A stretch of DNA of 64,000 bases from positions 1 through 64,000 of the forward strand of contig WYCU01000003.1 of the NCBI GenBank assembly GCA_016617495.1, written 5' to 3'. Made by a program: the position numbers and the translations under genes. This document shows positions 46,148 through 54,366 of this stretch, in pieces. The first letter of the stretch is position 1; each line of letters begins with the position of its first letter. The notes below the pieces were generated by a model. The model saw only the letters and a list, made by a program, of their open reading frames with translations, made no database searches and was not told the DNA's origin. This stretch comes from Azonexaceae bacterium s22 (lineage in GTDB: Bacteria > Pseudomonadota > Gammaproteobacteria > Burkholderiales > Rhodocyclaceae).

Positions 46148-46399
46148 TCAGGCAGCGACCTTGCGTTCGACGAATTCCGACAGCGACCCGACGGTCGCAA
46201 AGGTTGCTCCGTCGATTTCATCGTCATCGATCGAAAACCCGAAACGCTCTTCCAAGGTCGTGATGACTGCAACGACCGCCATGGAGTCCAGCTCCGGAAT
46301 GGCCCCCAACAATGGGGTATTTTCGGAAAATGAAGCGCTGCGTCCATTGAGACTCAGGATCTCGTCGAGCACTGCGAGAACTTCTTGCTTGATGTTCAA
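46148..46399 (-). CDS. Acyl carrier protein, exosortase A-system-associated
   Basis: An 83-residue ACP. The phosphopantetheine serine is in GAIPELDSMAVVAVI (DSM motif), followed by the acidic helix FGFSIDDDEIDGATFATVGSL. TTG at 46399 is chosen because GGAG lies 6 bases upstream; another TTG at 46411 has none. It is first in the minus operon and divergent from an adenylate-forming ligase that probably loads it. It is distinct from the fatty-acid ACP. Confidence 0.88.
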   Translation of the reverse strand: MNIKQEVLAVLDEILSLNGRSASFSENTPLLGAIPELDSMAVVAVITTLEERFGFSIDDDEIDGATFATVGSLSEFVERKVAA

Positions 46400-46432
46400 A
46401 ATCCGCTCCAATTCAAGGGATACCGGGGAGCG

Positions 46433-46438
46433 ATTATA
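46433..46438 (-). promoter_or_regulatory. -10 element TATAAT upstream of the ACP operon
   Basis: A perfect TATAAT on the minus strand lies 34 bases upstream of the TTG start. The -35 position holds CAGGGA, a poor match, so activation by another protein is possible. The 129-base spacer is shared with the divergent ligase gene. Confidence 0.45.
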
Positions 46439-46528
46439 GACATAGCATATCCGGATCCCTGTGAGAAACTACACAGTGTCATAATTACGCATCATCGACA
46501 ATGCACAAAAACACCCGTGCTTCCGACC

Positions 46529-48127
46529 ATGATCCATGCCAATCTGCTCCACGAACTGATCGCCGTTTCCGCTGATCGCGTGCCGGAAAATCTTGCGTTG
46601 ACCCAGGGTCAGTCGCACCTGACCTACCGCGCCCTTCAGGAAGGTGTCAGCGCATTCTCCAGCGGTCTGTTGCAATTGGGCTTGCAGCGCGGTGAGCGTG
46701 TGGCCATCTATCTCGAAAAGCGCTTTGAAACTGTGATTGCCAGTTTCGGCACACCGGCAGCCGGAGGTGTCTTTGTACCGCTCAACCCGCTGCTAAAAGC
46801 GGAACAGGTTGGTTACATCCTGCGCGACTGCAATGTCCGCACCCTCGTTACTTCGCCGGAACGGCTGGCGCTGCTTGCCGATACCCTGCCGGCGTGTCAC
46901 GACCTTCGTCATGTCGTCGTGCTGGATGGCCCCAGCGCACTGCCGAATCTCCCGCCTCTGGCCCTTTCCCGATGGAGCGATCTGCTTGCACAGCCACGGC
47001 GCAGCGGCCATCGGGTAATCGATACCGATGTCGTCGGTATCCTGTACACCTCGGGCAGCACCGGAAAGCCCAAGGGCGTCGTGCTCTCCCATCGCAACAT
47101 GGTGGCTGGTGCGAAAAGCGTCGCAAGCTACCTTGAAAACACGGCAGAAGACACCTTGCTGGCAGCGCTCCCACTTTCATTCGATGCCGGTTTCAGCCAA
47201 CTCACCACAGCCTTTCATGTCGGCGCACGCACCGTGCTGCTGAATTACCTTTTGCCCCGCGATGTCCTGAAAGCACTCGCCAGGGAAAAAGTCACCGGAT
47301 TGACCGCGGTTCCGCCCCTGTACATTCAATTGACGCAACTCGACTGGCCCGAGGAAATCAGCGGGAATTTGCGCTATTTCGCGAATACCGGCGGGCGCAT
47401 GCCACGTGAAACGCTGGATGCCCTGAGAAAGCACCTGCCCCACAGCAAGCCTTACCTGATGTATGGCCTGACCGAAGCCTTCCGCTCAACCTTCCTGCCC
47501 CCCTCTGAAGTGGATCGTCGTCCGGACTCCATCGGCAAAGCCATTCCCAACGCGGAAATTCTCGTCCTTCGCGACGATGGCACGCCTTGCGCCCCAAACG
47601 AGCCAGGCGAACTGGTCCATCGCGGTGCCTTGGTGGGCATGGGTTACTGGAATGATCCGGAGAAAACTGCCGAGCGCTACAAACCGCTGCCCACGCACAC
47701 CCCCGGACGCGAAGCCGCACTGGTGCTTCCAGAAATCGCCGTGTTTTCTGGCGATACGGTACGGATGGACGAAGAAGGTTATCTGTACTTCATCGGGCGA
47801 CGCGATGAAATGATCAAGACCTCCGGCTATCGCGTCAGCCCGACCGAAGTTGAAGAGATTCTCTACTCAACCCGCATGGTTGGAGAATGCGTAGCCTTTG
47901 GCGTCGATCACAGTGCACTGGGCCAGAGTATTCAGGTGATCGCCACAGCCCCGCCTGGCGAGGTGCTGGATGTGGCCGCTCTGCTCTGCGAATGCCGCTT
48001 GCGCATGCCCGCCTACATGGTTCCCGCAGGCATTGAAGTCCAAGAAGGTCCATTGCCCCGCAATCCCAACGGCAAGATCGACCGCAAGATGCTATCCACC
48101 GCTTGGGTTGAAAAAAACATTGGTTAA
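46529..48127 (+). CDS. Exosortase A-system-associated AMP-forming acyl/aminoacyl ligase
   Basis: A 532-residue adenylate-forming enzyme. GILYTSGSTGKPKGVVLSHRN (near 168-188) is the P-loop; SFDAGFSQLTTAFHVGA, LMYGLTEAFRSTF, GDTVRMDEEGYLYFIGRRDEMIKTSG and PRNPNGKIDRKML follow. The sequence is closer to NRPS adenylation domains than to fatty-acyl ligases in overall pattern, and no CoA-specific feature stands out. It probably charges the divergent ACP. No clear ribosome-binding site precedes the ATG. Confidence 0.9.
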   Translation: MIHANLLHELIAVSADRVPENLALTQGQSHLTYRALQEGVSAFSSGLLQLGLQRGERVAIYLEKRFETVIASFGTPAAGGVFVPLNPLLKAEQVGYILRDCNVRTLVTSPERLALLADTLPACHDLRHVVVLDGPSALPNLPPLALSRWSDLLAQPRRSGHRVIDTDVVGILYTSGSTGKPKGVVLSHRNMVAGAKSVASYLENTAEDTLLAALPLSFDAGFSQLTTAFHVGARTVLLNYLLPRDVLKALAREKVTGLTAVPPLYIQLTQLDWPEEISGNLRYFANTGGRMPRETLDALRKHLPHSKPYLMYGLTEAFRSTFLPPSEVDRRPDSIGKAIPNAEILVLRDDGTPCAPNEPGELVHRGALVGMGYWNDPEKTAERYKPLPTHTPGREAALVLPEIAVFSGDTVRMDEEGYLYFIGRRDEMIKTSGYRVSPTEVEEILYSTRMVGECVAFGVDHSALGQSIQVIATAPPGEVLDVAALLCECRLRMPAYMVPAGIEVQEGPLPRNPNGKIDRKMLSTAWVEKNIG

Positions 48128-48149
48128 CCAGATCGCCCGACCAGACACC

Positions 48150-49394
48150 ATGTCCGCAAACGAACGTACACTTCCCGTCCATGCTGCCATGGACCAATTC
48201 GACAGACTCAATGGACAACTTTTGGTTGGAGGGATCCCGCTTACACGTCTGGCTGAACGCGCCGGGCAAACCCCCTTCTACGCCTACGACCGTTCGCTTC
48301 TGGAAAAGCGTGTCGCCACCTTAAGAAACGCATTGCCTGCGTCGATCAAGCTGCATTACGCGATGAAGGCTAACCCAATGCCAGCACTTGTCGGCGCGAT
48401 GGCTCGCTGGGTCGATGGCATTGATGTCGCCTCAGCGGGCGAACTGAAAATCGCGCTCGACGCCGGTGCTAATCCACAAGAAATCAGCTTTGCTGGCCCA
48501 GGCAAACGGGAAAGCGAGCTTCGTCAGGCTGTCGCTGCCAGGGTGCTCGTCAACATCGAATCCATCCGGGAAATCGATTTACTGGCGAAAATCAGTGAGG
48601 AACTGGGCTGCCCTGGACGGGTTGCCGTACGCGTCAACCCAGACTTCGAGCTCAAGGGCTCCGGGATGAAAATGGGCGGTGGCCCGAAACAATTCGGTAT
48701 TGACGCCGAGGTTGTTCCCGATCTGCTCCGAACCTTGGCGTCTACTGGCTTGTCTTTTGAAGGCTTCCATCTTTTCGCCGGATCACAAAACCTGAACGCT
48801 GAGTCGATTTGCGATGCCCAACGGCAAGCCTACGCCCTCGCAAAACGCCTTGCGGCCGACGCGCCCGTGCCCGTTCGCTTTCTCAATCTCGGCGGCGGTT
48901 TCGGCATTCCCTATTTCCCTGGGGAAAAGCGCCTTGACCTCGCTCCGATAGCTAAAAACCTTGCAGATCTGGCAATCCAGGCCCGCTCCGATTTTCCACA
49001 TGCCGATCTTGTGATCGAACTCGGACGCTACCTCGTTGGCGAGGCAGGCATCTATGTCGCTCGCATCGTCGACCGCAAAGTTTCGCGCGGCGAGACGTAC
49101 TTTGTTGTGGACGGTGGTCTCAATCACCATTTATCGGCCTCCGGCAATTTCGGACAGATCATCCGAAAGAATTACCCTGTCGCCATCGGGAATCGACTGG
49201 ACGATAGCAAGGAAACCCGGGCAATGGTCGTGGGCCCCTTGTGCACACCGCTGGATTTGCTGGCCGACCGAATGGCACTAGCTGATGCCCAGCCAGGCGA
49301 CTTGGTCGTGATTTTCCAATCCGGTGCGTACGGTGCTACGGCGAGCCCTCACCAATTCCTGGGCCACCCGCCACCGCTTGAGATCCTGGTCTGA
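48150..49394 (+). CDS. Exosortase A-system-associated PLP-dependent decarboxylase (fold type III)
   Basis: A 414-residue enzyme of the ornithine/DAP decarboxylase family. FYAYDRSLLEKRVATLR, PLP lysine in KLHYAMKANPMPALV (near residue 71), ISFAGPGKRESELRQAV, GFHLFAGSQNL, LNLGGGFGIPYF and GAYGATASPHQFL match the group; the last replaces the usual Cys-containing GAY region. Its substrate may be an amino acid activated by the preceding ligase. It lies 22 bases after that gene. Confidence 0.92.
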   Translation: MSANERTLPVHAAMDQFDRLNGQLLVGGIPLTRLAERAGQTPFYAYDRSLLEKRVATLRNALPASIKLHYAMKANPMPALVGAMARWVDGIDVASAGELKIALDAGANPQEISFAGPGKRESELRQAVAARVLVNIESIREIDLLAKISEELGCPGRVAVRVNPDFELKGSGMKMGGGPKQFGIDAEVVPDLLRTLASTGLSFEGFHLFAGSQNLNAESICDAQRQAYALAKRLAADAPVPVRFLNLGGGFGIPYFPGEKRLDLAPIAKNLADLAIQARSDFPHADLVIELGRYLVGEAGIYVARIVDRKVSRGETYFVVDGGLNHHLSASGNFGQIIRKNYPVAIGNRLDDSKETRAMVVGPLCTPLDLLADRMALADAQPGDLVVIFQSGAYGATASPHQFLGHPPPLEILV

Positions 49395-49533
49395 GCACCA
49401 CAGGGCAATAACAACCTGTCAGGGGGTTCAAGTCGCCATGCAATTTGCCAGCGTTGGGGGGCTGCCATCAGCCCAATAATGATTTCCGCATATTTGTGAA
49501 ATAGTACACAGGCGCAAAGATGCAGGCTGGATA

Positions 49534-49547
49534 TGATGAATTCATCA
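49534..49547. promoter_or_regulatory. 14-bp perfect palindrome overlapping a TATGAT box
   Basis: TGATGAATTCATCA lies 94 bases before the sugar-transferase start and overlaps a possible -10 TATGAT (49532-49537). The 246-base spacer also has a GGGCTG-CCAT-CAGCCC stem (49459-49474). These may be an operator and the preceding operon's hairpin; no -35 box is convincing. Confidence 0.35.
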
Positions 49548-49640
49548 AGTCACGCACCCTTGGCTAGCGCCGTTCAGGGCCATATCGCGCCCTTCTGACG
49601 ATCCCCTCGGCGTGCAAATAACACGATTCGAGGCGTTTCG

Positions 49641-51026
49641 ATGTTCAAGGTATTCAATCACTGGTTCCGCTGGCGACAAGTCGCAGAAATCCTATTTGAT
49701 CTCTCATTTGTCATTATCGGCATAACGGTGGCATCAATGTGGGTTGGCAGCGGGCTACCAGTGAATTATGCTCACGTCATTACCTATGCCATGCTTTTGC
49801 TAATTTCAGGTCTGACGATCTACCTGGCGCTGGGTGCCTACTCCCGGGTCCATAGTCGTAGTGAACCAGACGCTCGGATCAGAAGCATTCTTTCGCTCTA
49901 TTTGGCTGTTCCCATTGCATACCTATTGTTCGGTGTTCTTCCAACGACAGTTTTCAATCGTGAGTTCATGCAACTTTCCGCAATGTCAGCACTTTTCGGC
50001 ATGCTGGTCAGCCGAGTAGGCACCTCAGGAACATCAGCATCCGGACGGCTACTTGCTCGCCGCATTCTGGTGTTTGGTACCGGTACCCGAGCACTTGCCG
50101 TAGCGCATGCGCTCTCCAAATCGGATCCTTCGGCCGAGATCGTGGGATTCTTCCCCAGTCCAAACGAAGATGGCGCCTCAGTTCCGCATGATCGGATCCT
50201 GCCCCGCGAAAAATCACTAACAGATACCGCCCGAGATCTCGATGTTCACGAAATTGTTGTGGCCCTGACCGAACGCCGTGGCGGATCGATGCCACTCCGT
50301 GAACTACTCGACTGCAAGTTGAATGGCATACGCGTACTGGATCTGGCGAGTTACTTTGAGCAAACCCTTGGGCAGATTCGTCTGGAATCGCTTTACGCCG
50401 GATGGCTCATTTTCGGCGATGGTTTTCAACAAGGTGTACTAAGGACAGCCGTCAAACGCCTTTCGGACATCGTGTTTGCCATCGTCCTGCTGATTTTGGG
50501 CGCGCCGATCATGGCGGTTACGGCAATCCTGATCAAACTGGAAAGCCGTGGCCCGGTACTTTACGTTCAAGAACGTGTCGGGCGAAATGGCAAGCCGTTC
50601 AAAGTCATCAAATTTCGCAGTATGCGAACGGATGCTGAGAAGGACGGTAAGCCGATTTGGGCGTCAAAGCAGGATGACCGCACAACCCGCATCGGTCGCG
50701 TGATACGCAAACTGAGGATTGACGAGCTTCCGCAGCTATTTTGTGTATTCAAAGGCGACATGAGCCTTGTTGGCCCACGCCCTGAACGTCAGTTTTTCGT
50801 TGATCAACTGACGAAGGAAATCCCCTTCTACGCGGTTCGGCACAGCGTCAAACCTGGCCTGACCGGTTGGGCTCAAGTTCGCTACCACTATGGTGCGACC
50901 ATTGAAGACTCGGCAGAAAAGCTGCAATACGACCTCTACTATGTCAAAAATCACTCCCTCTTGCTCGATCTAATCATCCTTTTTGAGACCATCTCCGTCG
51001 TTTTGACCGGAAAAGGCGCTCAATAA
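49641..51026 (+). CDS. Undecaprenyl-phosphate sugar-phosphate transferase (WbaP/EpsB-like PGT)
   Basis: A 461-residue initiating enzyme. Four N-terminal membrane helices (about 15-130), a Rossmann-like CoA-binding-like domain (RRILVFGTGTRALAVAHAL), then one helix and the catalytic bacterial-sugar-transferase domain (about 270-455: RLSDIVFAIVLLILGAPIM, VLYVQERVGRNGKPFKVIKF, RIDELPQLFCVFKGDMSLVGPRPE). It loads the first sugar phosphate on undecaprenyl phosphate. The PRPE motif and catalytic DE pair are intact. Confidence 0.93.
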   Translation: MFKVFNHWFRWRQVAEILFDLSFVIIGITVASMWVGSGLPVNYAHVITYAMLLLISGLTIYLALGAYSRVHSRSEPDARIRSILSLYLAVPIAYLLFGVLPTTVFNREFMQLSAMSALFGMLVSRVGTSGTSASGRLLARRILVFGTGTRALAVAHALSKSDPSAEIVGFFPSPNEDGASVPHDRILPREKSLTDTARDLDVHEIVVALTERRGGSMPLRELLDCKLNGIRVLDLASYFEQTLGQIRLESLYAGWLIFGDGFQQGVLRTAVKRLSDIVFAIVLLILGAPIMAVTAILIKLESRGPVLYVQERVGRNGKPFKVIKFRSMRTDAEKDGKPIWASKQDDRTTRIGRVIRKLRIDELPQLFCVFKGDMSLVGPRPERQFFVDQLTKEIPFYAVRHSVKPGLTGWAQVRYHYGATIEDSAEKLQYDLYYVKNHSLLLDLIILFETISVVLTGKGAQ

Positions 51027-51065
51027 GAAGTCAATTCAGTAGTTGAAATTACTTGTAAAGCAAAC

Positions 51066-52346
51066 ATGAAAACTATCGCTGTCGTCGGATTGGGTTATGT
51101 TGGGCTTCCCCTCGCTGTCGAGTTCGGGAAAAAATTTCGTACCATCGGCTTCGATTTATCCGAAGAAAAAGTCGCTTGCTACCGCAAACACTTCGACCCA
51201 ACTGGCGAGGTCAGTACGGATGATCTTAAAGCCGCAAAACTCTTGGAGGTTGGCACCGACCCCAGCCGTCTGAAGGAAGCCGATTTTGTCATCGTTGCCG
51301 TTCCAACGCCGGTGGACGACGCACACCAACCCGATTTCAGCCCCCTTGTTGGGTCATCCACGTCTGTCGGGCGAAACTTGAAAGCCGGAGCAATCATTGT
51401 TTTCGAGTCGACTGTTTATCCCGGTGCCACTGAAGAAGTGTGCATCCCCATCATCGAACGCGAATCCGGGATGCGCTGGAAGCAGGATTTTTTCGTTGGC
51501 TATTCGCCAGAGCGCATCAACCCAGGCGACAAGGAGCGGACGCTGACGAAGATCGTCAAAGTGGTTTCTGGCGACACACCAGAAACACTAGCAACCGTTG
51601 CGGAAGTTTATGGAAGCGTGATTACCGCTGGCGTTTACCAAGCCTCGTCCATCAAAGTGGCTGAGGCGGCGAAAGTTATCGAGAACACCCAACGCGATCT
51701 GAATATTGCCTTGATGAACGAATTGGCGATCATTTTCGACAAGATCGGAATCGACACGCTGGAAGTCCTCAAGGCTGCAGGCACCAAATGGAATTTCCTG
51801 CCATTCCGCCCTGGCCTTGTGGGGGGCCACTGTATCGGTGTCGACCCATATTATCTGACGCACAAAGCTCAAAAGCTCGGATACCACCCCGAAGTCATTC
51901 TGGCTGGCCGGCGCATCAACGATGGCATGGGCAAATTTGTTGCTGAGCAAACAATCAAGTTATTGGTCCGCAACGGCCACCCTATCAAGGATTGCCCGAT
52001 TATCGTCCTTGGGCTGACCTTCAAGGAAAACTGCCCGGACCTACGAAATTCACGCGTTATTGATGTGATTCGTGAATTGGCGTCCTATGGGGCCAAGGTT
52101 GTTGTCCACGACCCTGTTGCTACGCCTGCCGAGGCCCAACATGAATATGGTGTCGAGTTAGTGTCGTGGAATGACTTGCCAAAAGCTGGCGCCATCGTCG
52201 CCGCAGTAGGTCATGACGACTATAAATCGCGGTCTCTGGACGAATTCATGTCCAAGCTTCAGAACAACGGTGTTCTGAGCGATGTCAAAAGTATGTTTGA
52301 CCACAAAGCTGTCGCCGCCCACGGAATCACCGTCTGGCGACTTTAA
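51066..52346 (+). CDS. Nucleotide-sugar dehydrogenase (TviB/WbpO-like, UDP-HexNAc 6-dehydrogenase)
   Basis: A 426-residue UDP-glucose/GDP-mannose-dehydrogenase family enzyme. NAD motif VVGLGYVGLPLAVEFGKKF (5-23), VPTPVDDAHQPDFSPL, ESTVYPGATEEVCIP, YSPERINPGDKE and the catalytic Cys in GGHCIGVDPYYLTHKA. These features match the Vi-antigen TviB branch that oxidises UDP-GlcNAc/GalNAc to uronates. It would supply a carboxyl sugar that the amidotransferases could modify. Confidence 0.92.
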   Translation: MKTIAVVGLGYVGLPLAVEFGKKFRTIGFDLSEEKVACYRKHFDPTGEVSTDDLKAAKLLEVGTDPSRLKEADFVIVAVPTPVDDAHQPDFSPLVGSSTSVGRNLKAGAIIVFESTVYPGATEEVCIPIIERESGMRWKQDFFVGYSPERINPGDKERTLTKIVKVVSGDTPETLATVAEVYGSVITAGVYQASSIKVAEAAKVIENTQRDLNIALMNELAIIFDKIGIDTLEVLKAAGTKWNFLPFRPGLVGGHCIGVDPYYLTHKAQKLGYHPEVILAGRRINDGMGKFVAEQTIKLLVRNGHPIKDCPIIVLGLTFKENCPDLRNSRVIDVIRELASYGAKVVVHDPVATPAEAQHEYGVELVSWNDLPKAGAIVAAVGHDDYKSRSLDEFMSKLQNNGVLSDVKSMFDHKAVAAHGITVWRL

Positions 52347-52353
52347 CTAACGA

Positions 52354-53253
52354 ATGACACGCCCCTGCGCCTCAATGCTCAAGAAATATTCGCTCCTGCT
52401 GGGGTCTGCTGCGCTATTGGGTGTGGGCAGCAATAGCGTTGCCGCGGCAAGCACCAATCCCTCCCAATCCTCAACGGCCGATGCCTTGCGGAATGAAGCC
52501 CGTAGCTACGAACATGGAGAAGGAGTAAAGCGTGACACTGCCAAAGCAGTTCAGCTTTACTGCGAGGCTTCACGCCTCGGTGACGCAGAGGCTCAATATA
52601 GTCTCGGCTGGATGTATGCCAATGGGCGTGGCATGGCTCGAGACGATGCTACCGCAGCTTATTTCTTCCAAATGGCCGCGAAACAGGGACATCCGCAAGC
52701 ACAACGCATGCTGCAGCAGGTTGGCCAGCCACTCAGCAAGCCTCCAGAATGCCTGTTTGACAGCGACGGCTTGGATATTCTCGCAAAAGCGCCACCAGAT
52801 CACCGAAAAGTGATGGAACTGGTTCAGCGACTCGCACCGGAGTATGGCGTTTATCCGCGTTTGGCACTCGCGGTAATTCGTGCAGAGTCCAACTTCAATC
52901 CGACTGCAATATCACCGAAAAATGCGCAAGGTTTAATGCAATTAATTCCAGAAACGGCATCTCGATTCAATGTGCACAAACCATTTGATCCCGAGCAGAA
53001 CATTCGAGGTGGCTTAGCTTATTTAAGATGGCTGTTGGCCTACTTCAAGGGCAACGTAACATTAGTCGCCGCTGCCTATAATGCTGGCGAAGGGGCCGTC
53101 AATCGGCATGGTGGTGTACCGCCATTCAACGAGACACAGACTTACGTAAAACGAATTCACGAGCTTTTCCGGCGAGACGATCACCCTTTCGATCCATCAG
53201 TTACCGATCCGTCACCAGAGCTCCAAAAAATCGCCTCACGTCGGACGATGTAG
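52354..53253 (+). CDS. Lytic transglycosylase with Sel1 repeats
   Basis: A 299-residue secreted protein. Signal peptide KKYSLLLGSAALLGVGSNS (about 9-27). Two Sel1-like repeats follow (about 50-125: EGVKRDTAKAVQLYCEASRLG, LGWMYANGRGMARDDATAAY), then an Slt catalytic domain with Glu in AVIRAESNFNPTAISPKNA, GLMQLIPETASRF and AAYNAGEGAVNRHGG. It cuts peptidoglycan, perhaps making room for the secretion machinery. ATG at 52375 is an alternative start and gives the better signal peptide. Confidence 0.88.
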   Translation: MTRPCASMLKKYSLLLGSAALLGVGSNSVAAASTNPSQSSTADALRNEARSYEHGEGVKRDTAKAVQLYCEASRLGDAEAQYSLGWMYANGRGMARDDATAAYFFQMAAKQGHPQAQRMLQQVGQPLSKPPECLFDSDGLDILAKAPPDHRKVMELVQRLAPEYGVYPRLALAVIRAESNFNPTAISPKNAQGLMQLIPETASRFNVHKPFDPEQNIRGGLAYLRWLLAYFKGNVTLVAAAYNAGEGAVNRHGGVPPFNETQTYVKRIHELFRRDDHPFDPSVTDPSPELQKIASRRTM

Positions 53254-53267
53254 CCCCTCCTACATCG
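53246..53267. terminator. Hairpin at a convergent gene end
   Basis: CGATGTAG / CTACATCG is a perfect 8-bp inverted repeat with loop CCCCTC. It includes the stop codon of the lytic transglycosylase and lies 13 bases before the convergent acyltransferase stop. There is no T run, so intrinsic termination is uncertain. Confidence 0.4.
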
Positions 53268-53279
53268 CCAATCTATCTG

Positions 53280-54347
53280 CTATTGGACCAGTTCGCGGGT
53301 CAGCGCATTCCGCGCCAACAATCTGGCGGTTCCAAGTGACAGCAAAATTATTGCCGTAACATAAATACCCGACCAAACCGGATTATTTAAAATATCGCGA
53401 ACCGGCCTTAAGGCGTCAACATACGCATAGTGGATCGCATAAATCCCTAGGGCAAACGCACCCAAGTTGCTCACAAACTTACTATCCAATGAGAATGTGT
53501 TTTTCGACAGAGCAACCAATGCAGCACCCAACCCCATGAAATAGGTTCCAAACACATAATCTTGCAGCAAGTTAATCCGGTATGACTGCCACAAAAGGAA
53601 AAGTTCCGTCATGTGCATCAGGAACCCCAACGAAAAAGTCGCTGCCCCGACTACCCCCCATGACTCTTGACGTTTTAAGCCACCAAGATAATACCCTGTG
53701 ACAAAAAATATTGTCCCGAAAAATGGACCGTTCCTAGTATCAAAATCTGTTCGGAAACCGAACGGCGTATCAGCATATGACTTTCCAAAAACGCCGAAAA
53801 AATACAACGCAATCGAAAACAAAAGCAGCCCTTTAGGTGAGCCCACTCTGGAAAAAATGGCAGTAATGACAATTGCCCAAATCAAGGCAACTAGGTACCA
53901 CAAATGTACTTTAGATCCCTCATTGAGCAACCTAAGCGGGTCTGTCAGCAAATCAAGAAATCGCCAATAAGCGATTTTTGCTACTGCTATAGGGCCACTA
54001 CCAAAGAGTGCAAAAAACTGATCGAAAGGAAAAAGATAAATTATTGTCCATGCCGTAAAAACAAGACCAATTCGCTTTATTCGCTTAACAACGATAGGCG
54101 AGTCCGCAGTCAACAATACCCCCTTCCTTGCCTTTTGCCCCCAAAGGTATCCTGACAAGATAAAAAAGAAAGGAACCGCAAAGCGAATGAATTGGCTATA
54201 CAAAAACACCAAGAACCGCCAAAGGCCTTCTTCAAAAAATATAAACTTACTGAAAAGCTGGCCATCATCCACTATTACTGCATGCCCCGAGACAACCCCG
54301 ATGACTGCAAGTACCTTGAAAATATCCACGCTTCCGGAGAATTTCAT
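53280..54347 (-). CDS. Acyltransferase 3 family membrane protein
   Basis: A 355-residue protein with about 10 membrane helices. VDIFKVLAVIGVVSGHAVIV at the start has the conserved His; FAVPFFFILSGYLWG with the helix-adjacent Arg and VHLWYLVALIWAIVI follow. Members add acetyl or other acyl groups to surface sugars. AGGGGC precedes the ATG at 54347; the frame upstream of it has no similarity. Its DNA is notably AT-rich against the rest of the window. Confidence 0.88.
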   Translation of the reverse strand: MKFSGSVDIFKVLAVIGVVSGHAVIVDDGQLFSKFIFFEEGLWRFLVFLYSQFIRFAVPFFFILSGYLWGQKARKGVLLTADSPIVVKRIKRIGLVFTAWTIIYLFPFDQFFALFGSGPIAVAKIAYWRFLDLLTDPLRLLNEGSKVHLWYLVALIWAIVITAIFSRVGSPKGLLLFSIALYFFGVFGKSYADTPFGFRTDFDTRNGPFFGTIFFVTGYYLGGLKRQESWGVVGAATFSLGFLMHMTELFLLWQSYRINLLQDYVFGTYFMGLGAALVALSKNTFSLDSKFVSNLGAFALGIYAIHYAYVDALRPVRDILNNPVWSGIYVTAIILLSLGTARLLARNALTRELVQ

Positions 54348-54366
54348 GCCCCTCCCAGGTTTCTTA

